A stretch of DNA of 64,000 bases from Halobacterium sp. CBA1132 (lineage in GTDB: Archaea; Halobacteriota; Halobacteria; Halobacteriales; Halobacteriaceae). The DNA is taken from the NCBI RefSeq assembly GCF_001485535.1, contig NZ_BCMZ01000001.1, positions 558,001 through 622,000 of the forward strand. Direction: 5' to 3'. The notes under the pieces are model-generated. The model was given only the letters and a program-made list of their open reading frames with translations, had not been told where the DNA came from and did no database searches. The translations under genes and the position numbers were made by a program. Shown here one piece after another: positions 33,084-40,728 of this stretch (its first letter is position 1; the number at the start of each line of letters is the position of its first letter).

Positions 33084-33730
33084 TGTACGAGCTTGGCGCG
33101 GCCTTCTCGGACGTGGACGTCGACCCGGGGACGAACATCCTCGTAGAGGGGCCGCCGATGAGCGGGAAGCGAGACCTCGGGTTCGACGTGCTCGCGACCG
33201 GCGCTCGCGGAGGAGAGGGGTCTATCGTCGTCTCGACGAAGGACAGCGCCGAGCGCGTCATCGAGGATTTCGCCGAGCACGTCGGCGACACGGAGCCGCT
33301 GCTGGGCGTCGTCGACTGCGTCACCAAACAGCAGGGGATGGGGACGGCGACGGAGTCCGAACTCGTCCGGTACGCGTCCTCGCCGGTGGACCTCACCGGC
33401 ATCGGTATCGAGCTCTCGGAGCTGTTGCGCGCGCTCTACCAGCAGCGCGGCGTCACACGGAATCGCATCCTCCTGCACTCGCTGTCGACGCTGCTGATGT
33501 ACTCGGACCTCCAGACGGTGTTCCGGTTCCTGCACGTGTTCACGGGGCGCGTGCAGTCCGCGGACGCGCTCGGCGTGTTCGTCGTCGACTCCAGCGCCCA
33601 CGACGCGCAGACGGTCAGCACGCTCAAGCAGTTGTTCGACGGTATCGTCACGATTCGCGAGCGCGACGACGGCGGCTTCGAGGCGCGCCTCGTCGGCATC
33701 GACGACGGCACCGACTGGCGCGACCTGTAG
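33083..33730 (+). CDS. DUF7504/HTR-like RecA-superfamily ATPase
   Basis: 215 aa, a haloarchaeal family related to KaiC/RadA-type P-loop proteins. A Walker A-like loop is present as VEGPPMSGKRDLGFDVL, followed by SIVVSTKDSAERVIEDF, LLGVVDCVTKQQG, SPVDLTGIGIELSELL and a Walker B-like region ALGVFVVDSSAHDAQTVSTL. Some family members sit next to signal-transduction genes. The role is unknown; possibly ATP-dependent signalling. A broken second copy lies at 36827-37250. Confidence 0.8.
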   Translation: MYELGAAFSDVDVDPGTNILVEGPPMSGKRDLGFDVLATGARGGEGSIVVSTKDSAERVIEDFAEHVGDTEPLLGVVDCVTKQQGMGTATESELVRYASSPVDLTGIGIELSELLRALYQQRGVTRNRILLHSLSTLLMYSDLQTVFRFLHVFTGRVQSADALGVFVVDSSAHDAQTVSTLKQLFDGIVTIRERDDGGFEARLVGIDDGTDWRDL

Positions 33731-33761
33731 CTTTTTCGCCTCGGCGCGCCAACGAGACGGT

Positions 33762-34172
33762 ATGCCCGTCGAATCAGACACCGAACTCGCGGAGATTCTG
33801 GAGTACGACAACGTCGCTGTCGTCGGGTGTTCCTCGACGCCGGGGAAGGACGCCCACGACATCCCTCAGTACCTCCGCGACAACGGCTACGACGTGATTC
33901 CCGTGAACCCGTACGCCGACGAAATCTTCGGGCGGGCGGCCTACGACTCGCTGTCCGACGTCGACGAACAGGTGGACGTCGTGGACGTGTTCCGGCCCAG
34001 CGAGGAGGTTGCGGGCATCGTCGACGAGGCGATTGCGCGCGACGACGTGCAGGCCGTGTGGACGCAACTCGGCATCCGCGACGACGACGCCGCACAGCGC
34101 GCCGAAGAGGCGGGGCTGCGCGTCGTGCAGAGCAAGTGCATCAAAGTCGAGCACGGCCGACTGAAGGCCTGA
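33762..34172 (+). CDS. CoA-binding domain protein (YccU-like)
   Basis: 136 aa Rossmann-type CoA-binding fold. Signatures: YDNVAVVGCSSTPGKDAHDI, VIPVNPYADEIFGR, VDVVDVFRPSEEVAGIVDEA and VWTQLGIRDDDAAQ, ending VVQSKCIKVEHGRL with the conserved C-x-K. Related to succinyl-CoA synthetase N-domains but catalytically unassigned. It converges on the AIM24 gene with no spacer. Confidence 0.92.
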   Translation: MPVESDTELAEILEYDNVAVVGCSSTPGKDAHDIPQYLRDNGYDVIPVNPYADEIFGRAAYDSLSDVDEQVDVVDVFRPSEEVAGIVDEAIARDDVQAVWTQLGIRDDDAAQRAEEAGLRVVQSKCIKVEHGRLKA

Positions 34173-34835
34173 CTACTGCATCTGGCCGCCTTCCTCGTGG
34201 GGTTGGAGGACGACGAACCCGTCGTCGGCACTGAACTCCATCTGGACGGACTCCCCGGAGGTCTGTCCGATTTCGAGGGCCTTGTTCACGGAGAACGACG
34301 GCGAGAGGCCGTCGCTCCACGCGACCGTCGCGTCGGGGTCTGTCGTCACGGGCGGATTGATAACCAGCGGGTCGCCGTGGGTCGTGATGGCGACTTCGCC
34401 GGGGCCGGTGAGGTAGACGTTCGTCAGCCCGCCGGCCGCGGCGCCGGAGAGGTTCCCGATGGTGCTGATTTCGTAGTCGACGTTCGCGTCGAACGCGAGC
34501 ACGTCGTTGCCGTTGACGGACAGCGACTCGTCGGCGTCGAGGTCCAGAATTTGGACTTTCTTGCTGCGGTCGGCGACGTAGAGGTAGCCGGTGCCCTCCG
34601 CGACCATGACCGGCGTCCCTTCGCTGGTCACTGCTTCCTTGACGAGCCCCGTGAGGCCGCCTTCGGCGCTGGCTTTCCCGGTGAAGGTGAACTCGCCGGT
34701 GTAGCCGACCATCGAGCCGGCGCGAATCGTCACGCTGCCGTCGACGGGGATGCCGAGGAGGCGGTTGTTCTCTTTGCGGAATCCGTCGGTGTCGGTGTCC
34801 GTGTCGGCGGCCTGCGGGAGGGTCGAGATGTCCAT
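34173..34835 (-). CDS. AIM24 family protein
   Basis: 220 aa, all-beta. It shows the AIM24/TRAP-like pattern: VDGSVTIRAGSMVGYTGEFT, then GGLTGLVKEAVTSEGTPVM, GTGYLYVADRSKKVQILDLD and VYLTGPGEVAITTHGDPL. Cytosolic with a soluble N-terminal tail rich in D/T. Function of the family in archaea is unknown. The stop abuts the CoA-binding gene's stop. Confidence 0.88.
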   Translation of the reverse strand: MDISTLPQAADTDTDTDGFRKENNRLLGIPVDGSVTIRAGSMVGYTGEFTFTGKASAEGGLTGLVKEAVTSEGTPVMVAEGTGYLYVADRSKKVQILDLDADESLSVNGNDVLAFDANVDYEISTIGNLSGAAAGGLTNVYLTGPGEVAITTHGDPLVINPPVTTDPDATVAWSDGLSPSFSVNKALEIGQTSGESVQMEFSADDGFVVLQPHEEGGQMQ

Positions 34836-34916
34836 GGCGGTGTCGGTTCGGTTCTTCGGAATCGAGTTATACGCTTCGCCGAGTGGCGGACAGCGCGAAC
34901 GCTCCCGGCACTCTGG

Positions 34917-35897
34917 TCACCCCTCCCACTCCTCGTAGCTGCCGTAGACGCCCTTCGAGAGGTAGCGCTCGCTGGAGTCCGGGAAGACGGTGACCACGCA
35001 GTCGTGGGGGAGGTCGAGGTCGCCGGCGGCCGCGCGCTCGGCGACGTCCAGCGCCGCGAGCGAGTTCGCGGCGGAACTGGACGCGACGAGGTGCCCTTCT
35101 TCGCGGGCGAGTCGCTGCATCTCCGCGTGGGTGTCCTCGTCGGGAATCTGGACGATGTCGTCGACGAAGTCGGGGTCGAACAGCTCGTTCGTCGAGGGGT
35201 CGTGGGTGCCGATGCCTTCGGTCTTGTACTCGCCCTGTTCGGCGTCCCGTCCCTGCGTGGTCGCGTACAGCGAGCCCTTTGGCTCGACGGCCGTGACGTG
35301 CAACTCGGGGACCTGCTCGCGGAGGTATCGGCCCGTGCCCATCAGCGTCCCGGCGGTGCCACACCCCGCGACGACTGCGCCGACCTCGCCGTCGAGCGCC
35401 TGGCTGATTTCGGGGCCCGTCGTCTCGTAGTGGGCTTCCGGGTTCAGCGGGTTCGAGAACTGCTGGGGGACGACGGCGTCGTCCAGTTCGTCGGCGAGCT
35501 CGTGGGCGCGGTCGATGGCGCCGCCCATGCCGTCCTCGGTGGGCGTGTTGATGACGTCGGCGCCGAGCGCGCGCATCAACTGCTGTTTCTCGACGCTGAA
35601 GCGCTCGGGGACGACGAAGACGGCGTCCACGTCGAGCTGGCCGGCGGCGACCGCGAACCCGATGCCGGTGTTGCCCGCCGTCGGCTCGACGATGGTGCCG
35701 CCCTCGGGGAGGTCTCCCGAGTCGAGCATCTGTTCGAGCATGTACTCCCCGATGCGGTCTTTCACGCTCGCCCCGGGGTTGAACGACTCCAGTTTCGCGT
35801 ACACCGGGACGTCGTCGGGCGATGCGTGGACGCGCACCAGCGGCGTCTCTCCGATTGTCTCCAGCACCGAGTCCAGCGGCCTCCGGTGGGTGGTCAT
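34917..35897 (-). CDS. Cysteine synthase family PLP enzyme (CysK/CysM type)
   Basis: 326 aa fold-type II PLP enzyme making cysteine from O-acetylserine (or a related beta-replacement). The PLP lysine is in LESFNPGASVKDRIGEYML, the substrate loop is EPTAGNTGIGFAVAA, the phosphate loop is VAGCGTAGTLMGTGRYL and the PLP-N1 serine region is LVASSSAANSLAAL. Which activated serine it uses is not visible. It is 28 bases after the DUF5798 gene on the same strand. Confidence 0.93.
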   Translation of the reverse strand: MTTHRRPLDSVLETIGETPLVRVHASPDDVPVYAKLESFNPGASVKDRIGEYMLEQMLDSGDLPEGGTIVEPTAGNTGIGFAVAAGQLDVDAVFVVPERFSVEKQQLMRALGADVINTPTEDGMGGAIDRAHELADELDDAVVPQQFSNPLNPEAHYETTGPEISQALDGEVGAVVAGCGTAGTLMGTGRYLREQVPELHVTAVEPKGSLYATTQGRDAEQGEYKTEGIGTHDPSTNELFDPDFVDDIVQIPDEDTHAEMQRLAREEGHLVASSSAANSLAALDVAERAAAGDLDLPHDCVVTVFPDSSERYLSKGVYGSYEEWEG

Positions 35898-35924
35898 CTC
35901 GCCGGAAATTCTTGCCGGCGTTCT

Positions 35925-36200
35925 TTAGTCGTTGCCATCCGCACCGTCGCTGCCGGCGTCTCCCACGCCCGCGTCAGCGACGACGCTCTCGACGTCGACG
36001 CCCTCCTTCTCGGCGAGCGCTTCGACGAGCGCGCGCTGCTCGGCGAGTTCGGTCTCTAGTTCGGCGACGCGCCCGTTGGTTTCCTCGACGGTCCCCGCGA
36101 GGTCGTTGACCTGTTCGCGGAGTTTCTCGAAGCGCTCGTAGAGCTTGTCCGCCATATCAGTGACTTTCTGGAGTTTCTTCGCGGTCGAACCGAATCCCAT
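35925..36200 (-). CDS. DUF5798 family coiled-coil protein
   Basis: 91 aa. After GFGSTAKKLQKVTDMADKLY comes a heptad-patterned helix (FEKLREQVNDLAGTVEETNG, ELETELAEQRALVEALAEKE) and an acidic Gly-rich tail. Widely conserved in haloarchaea; function unknown. Possibly co-transcribed with the cysteine synthase. Confidence 0.8.
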   Translation of the reverse strand: MGFGSTAKKLQKVTDMADKLYERFEKLREQVNDLAGTVEETNGRVAELETELAEQRALVEALAEKEGVDVESVVADAGVGDAGSDGADGND

Positions 36201-36335
36201 GCCCGCCAGTAGACGGCCGGCCGGGATGACCGTTTCCCTCCCCGCTACGCTGGCGCACCGCTCGCGTGACGCGCTCGCGGATGGTAGATACCCTGCGCTG
36301 GACCGATGGACTGCACCGACACAGAGACCCCATCC

Positions 36336-36350
36336 CGAAAGGCCCTTAAG
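36336..36350 (+). promoter_or_regulatory. Promoter of the SRP RNA gene
   Basis: CGAAAGGCCCTTAAG combines a BRE-like purine stretch with a TATA-like CTTAAG, centred about 26 bases before the predicted RNA 5' end at 36373. Confidence 0.5.
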
Positions 36351-36372
36351 AGGGAGCCGTCTACGTGAAAGT

Positions 36373-36677
36373 GGACTAGGCCGGGCGGTTTGGCCCCGCC
36401 CTCCTCCCGCGAGACAGCCATTAGCGGGGGCCGAAATCCGGGGGAGTCCGGTCGACGTGTCCGGGCCCCGGAAGCCAACGTGGAAGCCTCGTCCTTCGGG
36501 GACGGCGGTCCGCGGCGCGCACCTGCAGGGGTGTCGTCGTCGCGGTTCGTCGGTGCCACTCCGTCAGGCACGGAAGTGAGCAGCGGAGCACCGAACGCTC
36601 GTCGCTCGAAGGGTCGCGGGGTGGAGAAGGCGACCGGGACTACCCGGGCAGGAACGCCGGGCAACCTCGACCCGTCC
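36373..36677 (+). ncRNA. ffs: Signal recognition particle 7S RNA
   Basis: About 305 nt, the expected size of haloarchaeal 7S RNA. The helix 8 signature is plain near 36570: GTCAGGCACGGAAGTGAGCA, i.e. the SRP54-binding internal loop and GGAAG tetraloop, flanked by complementary GGTGCCACTCCG and CGGAGCACC. The ends GGAC (36373) and GTCC (36674-36677) can pair as helix 1. It guides secretory ribosomes to the membrane with SRP54 and SRP19. Ends are set by pairing, so they may be off by a few bases. Confidence 0.95.
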
Positions 36678-36761
36678 ATCATTCATATGTACCTTTTCCT
36701 GCGCTCAGTCGCGACGCTCCTTCGCTTGCAAAAGCTACGCTAAAAGCCTCCTCACTCCAGC

Positions 36762-36814
36762 CGCGGCTCTGCGAGCCGCGTTAGTCGTTCGTCGGCCAGC
36801 GCGCGTAGCGCGCT
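36762..36814. terminator. Two perfect GC hairpins downstream of the broken gene and the SRP RNA
   Basis: CGCGGCTC-TGC-GAGCCGCG (36762-36780, 8-bp stem) and AGCGCGC-GTA-GCGCGCT (36798-36814, 7-bp stem). They lie between two converging transcripts (SRP RNA and the minus-strand pseudogene) and may act as bidirectional terminators or processing signals; archaeal terminators usually need T-runs, and a T-rich stretch is only seen near 36692. Confidence 0.4.
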
Positions 36815-36826
36815 GTGACTCTGCTA

Positions 36827-37250
36827 TCACTCCGTCACGTCGAAGCTCACCCACTCACGGGGCTGGTCGGGGATGCCGCGGGAGCGCAACTGTTGGCCGG
36901 TCTCGGTCTCGCGGACGTCGATTCGCGCCGAACAGAACTGCGTAATCGTGCTCACGGTCTACTCGTCGTGCATCCCGGGGTCGATGCAGAACACGCCGAT
37001 GCCGTCGACGGCGTCGATGCGCCCGACGAGCGTGTGGACGAACCGCGAGACGGTTTTGAGGTCGCCGAACGACAGCAGCGTCGACACCGAGAACAGGCCG
37101 GTGCGAACGCGCTCGATGCCGGCCTCGCGGAACGTCCGGTAGACGTCCGAGTAGCGCATGCCGATACCGGTCAGGTCCGACGGCCCGGAGACGGGAAGCA
37201 CCTGCGCGTGGACGCTCTGGTCGTCGTCGCCGACGCAGTCGAGGATTGCG
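36827..37250 (-). pseudogene. 3' fragment of a DUF7504-family gene with internal stop
   Basis: Minus-strand frame reading AILDCVGDDD, SGPSDLTGIGMRYSDVYRTF, RTGLFSVSTLLSFGDLKTVS and GVFCIDPGMHDE, clearly paralogous to the gene at 33083. A TAG stop at 36959-36961 falls where relatives have Gln (HDE-stop-TVST), after which the frame continues to a natural TGA at 36827 (ARIDVRETETGQQL, WVSFDVTE). The Walker A half is missing. Confidence 0.75.
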
Positions 37251-37956
37251 GCGCGCTCGCGTAGAAGCGGATGTTCGCGGCCGCAAGCCCCTCGTTGTCC
37301 TCGAAGCGCGGGTCCTCGTTCACGTCCTCGATGACCGTCACGCCGTCGTCCAAGATTGCGTACGTGCAGACGGTGTTCTCGCGGTCCATCGGCTCGAAAC
37401 TGAGGCCGTAACACGAGAGGAACTCCTCGCTGTGTGCGTCGATGACGCCGACAGCGGCGGCGTCGAGGCCGAACAGCGCGGTCGCGAGTTCCGTCAGTCG
37501 GTCCAGCGACGCGCCGAGTTCCTCGGGGTCGGTGGCGTACTGTTCGAGCGCCGCGACCCGCGCGCCTTCGTCGTCGGGCAGCGGGTACGCGGTCTGACTG
37601 CGGAACGCGAGCGCGTGTTCGACGACGCCGACGAGTTCCTCGCGGTCGTCGCCGTCCTTGTGGACGTACTCCGCGACCATCGACCCGAACGCGCCGGTGT
37701 CCACGTCGTCCAGTCCCGCCTCCGTGAACAGCACGCACGTCGCGTCGGGGAATCGCTCGCGCACCGTGTCCGCGAGTTCCAGGCCGTTGCCGTCGGGGAG
37801 CGCGTGCTCTGTGACCACGCACTCGACGACGTGCTCGTCGAGCACGCCGTGTGCTTCGGCCAGCGACCCGGCCTCCGCAACGTCGAAGCCGGCGTCCGCG
37901 AGCGCGGTCGCTGTCCGCTCGCGCGCCGGCGCCTCGGGGTCCGCGCAGAGAATCAT
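37251..37956 (-). pseudogene. 5' fragment of a receiver-GAF signalling gene
   Basis: Starts with an ATG (MILCADPEAPARERTATALA) and has a receiver-like domain to about residue 115 and a GAF-like domain from about 130 (LTELATALFGLDAAAVGVID, ENTVCTYAILDDGVTVIEDV). The phospho-acceptor position appears as Glu in CVVTEHALPDG instead of Asp. The GAF domain stops at NIRFYASAP and the reading frame then runs out of phase into the DUF7504 fragment, so the gene lost its 3' part. A short protein of 261 aa could still be made. Confidence 0.7.
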
Positions 37957-38115
37957 ACGCGCAGTTTACTATCCGGCACCGTAAAATTTCGTGCTCGGCG
38001 GCGTCGATGGACGCTGTGAGCCAGCGCCCGGAACTCACGTCAGTGATTCTATCGTTCCCGGGGCGGCCGCGGATTCAGGCGCGCTGGCCCGCGCTTCGGG
38101 CGTCGAATCGGCCGA

Positions 38116-38985
38116 CTATTCGAGGTGGTCGGTCGCCGGCGACCCCGAGATGTCGACCTCGCCGTTCAGGGTGCGAATCGGGTACGGGATGTCGATGCCC
38201 GCCTCGTCGAAGCGCTCCTTGACGGACTGGACGTACTCGCTGCGGGTCTTCACGAAGTCCGAGCGGGAGGGGTTGGCAATCCAGAACCGGGACTTGAGGC
38301 CGACGTAGGAGTCGCCGAGTTCGGTCAGCCGCACCGTCACGCCGGGGTCGTCGAGGATGTTCTCGTGGTTCTCGGCCTCCTCGACGATGATTTCGGTGGC
38401 CGCGTCGATGTCGTCGTCGTAGCCGATGCCGAACAGGAACTGCTGGCGGAGCTTGTCCTTCGCCACCGGGTTCTTGATGACGCCGTCGGTGAGATTCGAG
38501 TTCGGGACCGTCAGCAGTTCGTTGTCGAACGTGCGAACGCGGGTGACGCGGAGGCTGATGTCCTCGACGATGCCGGAGTTGTCGTCCCACTCGATCCAGT
38601 CGTCGACGCGGAACGGCTCGTCCGTGTAGATGAACACGCCCGCGACGAAGTTCTTGATGACGTCCTGCATCGCGAACCCGACGGCGAGCGTGGCGGCCGC
38701 CGCGATGGTCGCGAGACTCGTCAGGAAGTTCCCGTAGCCCGCGAACCCGAACGCCACGGAGATGGCGACGAACACCACGCCGAAGTTCACGAGCCGCTGG
38801 AGGGGCTTGCGGGCGTGTGCGTCGAGGTCTCGCCGCCGGAGCACGCGGTCGAACAGCGGCCGCACGACCACCTTCCCGACGAGGTAGATGGCAGCGAACG
38901 CCGCGACGAAGTAGAGGAACTGCGTGACCGCGCCCGCGTACTGCGGTACGATGTCCCGGACGAACGGCAGCGGATCCACCGGCAT
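38116..38985 (-). CDS. MscS-family small-conductance mechanosensitive channel
   Basis: 289 aa. Three N-terminal helices; the pore helix region is FLTSLATIAAAATLAVGFAM then QDVIKNFVAGVFIYTDEPFR, the family TM3-beta junction (GxAxQdxlxNfxaGi). It continues with VDDWIEWDDNSGIVEDISLR and a C-terminal alpha-beta domain. It releases solutes on hypo-osmotic shock. Its start overlaps the YhbY gene stop by one base. Confidence 0.93.
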   Translation of the reverse strand: MPVDPLPFVRDIVPQYAGAVTQFLYFVAAFAAIYLVGKVVVRPLFDRVLRRRDLDAHARKPLQRLVNFGVVFVAISVAFGFAGYGNFLTSLATIAAAATLAVGFAMQDVIKNFVAGVFIYTDEPFRVDDWIEWDDNSGIVEDISLRVTRVRTFDNELLTVPNSNLTDGVIKNPVAKDKLRQQFLFGIGYDDDIDAATEIIVEEAENHENILDDPGVTVRLTELGDSYVGLKSRFWIANPSRSDFVKTRSEYVQSVKERFDEAGIDIPYPIRTLNGEVDISGSPATDHLE

Positions 38986-39227
38986 TACTTGTAGACCGCC
39001 GTGTTACCCCGCGTCTCGACGACCTCTCCCCCGGCGAGGCCCGAGAGTTCGTCGGCGAGCTCCTCCGTGGAGCCGTCGCCGCGCGCCGACCGCAGGAACT
39101 TCACTTTCACGACGTCTCGGTCGTCGAGTTGGTCCGAGAGTTCGTCGGCGACCGCGTCCACGCCGGCCTTCCCCACCCAGACCGTCACGTCGGCCTCGTG
39201 GGCTTGCTTCGCTAAGTCCTCGCTCAT
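38985..39227 (-). CDS. YhbY / CRM-domain RNA-binding protein
   Basis: 80 aa single CRM domain: ADVTVWVGKAGVDAVADELS (helix with GKxG loop), DRDVVKVKFLRSA and GGEVVETRGNTAVYK (the TxGxxxvlYr-type end). Associated with ribosome assembly in bacteria. Between the channel and RNase P genes it forms part of a three-gene minus-strand group. Confidence 0.9.
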   Translation of the reverse strand: MSEDLAKQAHEADVTVWVGKAGVDAVADELSDQLDDRDVVKVKFLRSARGDGSTEELADELSGLAGGEVVETRGNTAVYK

Positions 39228-39289
39228 GTTCTACAGACAGTTCAGGGCGCGAGACTTTGAAGCTTGTTGCATCGGCCGCGCCCGTCTCG

Positions 39290-39565
39290 CTACTCGTAGG
39301 GGTACCGGGCTTGGTGGCCGCAGTCGCACGTGACGACGACGTGGCCGTCCTGCGTGCGGACGCGAGCGTTCCGGCCGGGGACGAGGTAGGCGTCGCAGGC
39401 GTCGCAGGTGAAGCGCCGGAACTCGCGGGGGAGCGTGAGCCGGTTGCGTTCCGCGAGGCGACGGGCGAGGCGGACGTACTCGCGGGCGCGGTCGTCGTCG
39501 CCCTCCCGCGCCGCTCGCCGCGCGAGGGCGTGCAGTCGCTCGATTCGCTCCGCCGCGATGGACAT
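39290..39565 (-). CDS. rnp4: RNase P protein component 4 (Rpp21/Rpr2 family)
   Basis: 91 aa zinc-ribbon protein of archaeal RNase P. N-terminal helices AERIERLHALARRAAREGDD and AREYVRLARRLAERNRLTLP match Rpr2, followed by RRFTCDACDAYLVPGRNARV and VVTCDCGHQARYPYE, giving the four zinc ligands C-x2-C...C-x-C. It works with the RNase P RNA in tRNA 5' maturation. It lies 62 bases upstream of yhbY. Confidence 0.93.
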   Translation of the reverse strand: MSIAAERIERLHALARRAAREGDDDRAREYVRLARRLAERNRLTLPREFRRFTCDACDAYLVPGRNARVRTQDGHVVVTCDCGHQARYPYE

Positions 39566-39638
39566 ACCTACCGGCAGGCGTGGGCCACCGAAGACAGTTC
39601 CGGTAGGATTATCGGCGGCGGTCGGCTTGCGTCGGGTA

Positions 39639-40727
39639 ATGCGGGCGCTGAACTACCTCGAGTTCGAGGACCGACTCCGCGGGGGTATCGTGACCGCGAC
39701 GCGCCAGCAGCGCGCGGCCCTCGCGACGACGGACGTCGAGGTGGTGGAGTCGCCGTGGCGCGCGGGCAACCCCGTGCAGTCGCTCGGCACGCTGTTCGCT
39801 GGCGAGGGCTACTTCGCGGAGTACGACCTCGCGCACTGCAACCTCGTCGGCCCGGGCAGCGTCGCCGTCGCCCGGCACGCCGAGCGCAACGACATCCCGC
39901 TGGTCCTGCACGCACACGTCACGAAAGAGGACTTCGCGGAGTCGTTCCGCGGGTCGTCGACGGTCGCTCCCGCGCTGGAACCGTACCTGCGGTGGTTCTA
40001 CTCGCAGGCCGATTTGGTGGTCTGCCCCAGCGAGTACACGAAGGGCGTCCTCCAGTCCTACCCCGTCGACGCCCCAATCAAGCAGATTTCGAACGGCGTG
40101 GACGTCGAGAGCCTGCAGGGTTACGACGACTTCCGGGCGGACACCCGGGAGCGATTCGACCTCGACGGCATGGTCGTGTACGCCGTCGGCGAGGTGTTCG
40201 AGCGCAAGGGCCTCACGATGTTCTGCGAACTCGCGAAGGCCACGGAGTACGACTTCGCGTGGTTCGGCCCCTACGACGAGGGGCCACAGGCCGGCAAGGC
40301 GACGACGAAGTGGGTGAACAATCCGCCCGAGAACGTGACGTTCACGGGCTACATGGAGGACAAGCGCGCGGCGTTCGGCGCGGGCGACGTCTACCTCTTC
40401 CCCGCGAAAGTCGAGAACCAAGGCATCGCGGTGCTGGAGGCGATGGCCTGCGGGAAGCCGGTCGTCCTCCGGGACATCGACGTGTTCCGGGAGTTCTTCA
40501 CCGACGGCGAGGACTGTCTGCTGTGTTCGACGTTCGCGGAGTTCCGCGACGCGCTCGAACGACTCGCGGACGACCCAGAACTCCGCGAGCGCCTCGGCGA
40601 GAACGCCCGGAAGACCGCCGAGTCCCACAGCCTCGAACGCGTCGGCGACGAACTCGAAGCGGCGTACCGCGACCTCGCGGCGGGCGTTCCGCCAGAAGCC
40701 GTCGCTGCCGGCGACGCGGAGGGGTAG
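39639..40727 (+). CDS. Glycosyltransferase family 4 protein
   Basis: 362 aa, GT-B fold. Opens MRALNYLEFEDRLRGGIVTA; acceptor-side features include AHCNLVGPGSVAVARHA and LVLHAHVTKEDF; the donor side has VDVESLQGYDDF, YAVGEVFERKGLTMFCELAK and the E-x7-E-type region AKVENQGIAVLEAMACGKPV. Cytosolic/peripheral membrane. It is followed by a second GT4 gene after one base, so both probably act in one glycolipid or glycan pathway. The substrate is unknown. Confidence 0.88.
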   Translation: MRALNYLEFEDRLRGGIVTATRQQRAALATTDVEVVESPWRAGNPVQSLGTLFAGEGYFAEYDLAHCNLVGPGSVAVARHAERNDIPLVLHAHVTKEDFAESFRGSSTVAPALEPYLRWFYSQADLVVCPSEYTKGVLQSYPVDAPIKQISNGVDVESLQGYDDFRADTRERFDLDGMVVYAVGEVFERKGLTMFCELAKATEYDFAWFGPYDEGPQAGKATTKWVNNPPENVTFTGYMEDKRAAFGAGDVYLFPAKVENQGIAVLEAMACGKPVVLRDIDVFREFFTDGEDCLLCSTFAEFRDALERLADDPELRERLGENARKTAESHSLERVGDELEAAYRDLAAGVPPEAVAAGDAEG

Positions 40728-40728
40728 C

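Noticed and set aside
36240-36743. Protein-coding frames across the SRP RNA
   Set aside because: The region has a clear 7S RNA helix 8 signature and structure; the frames are arginine-rich noise.
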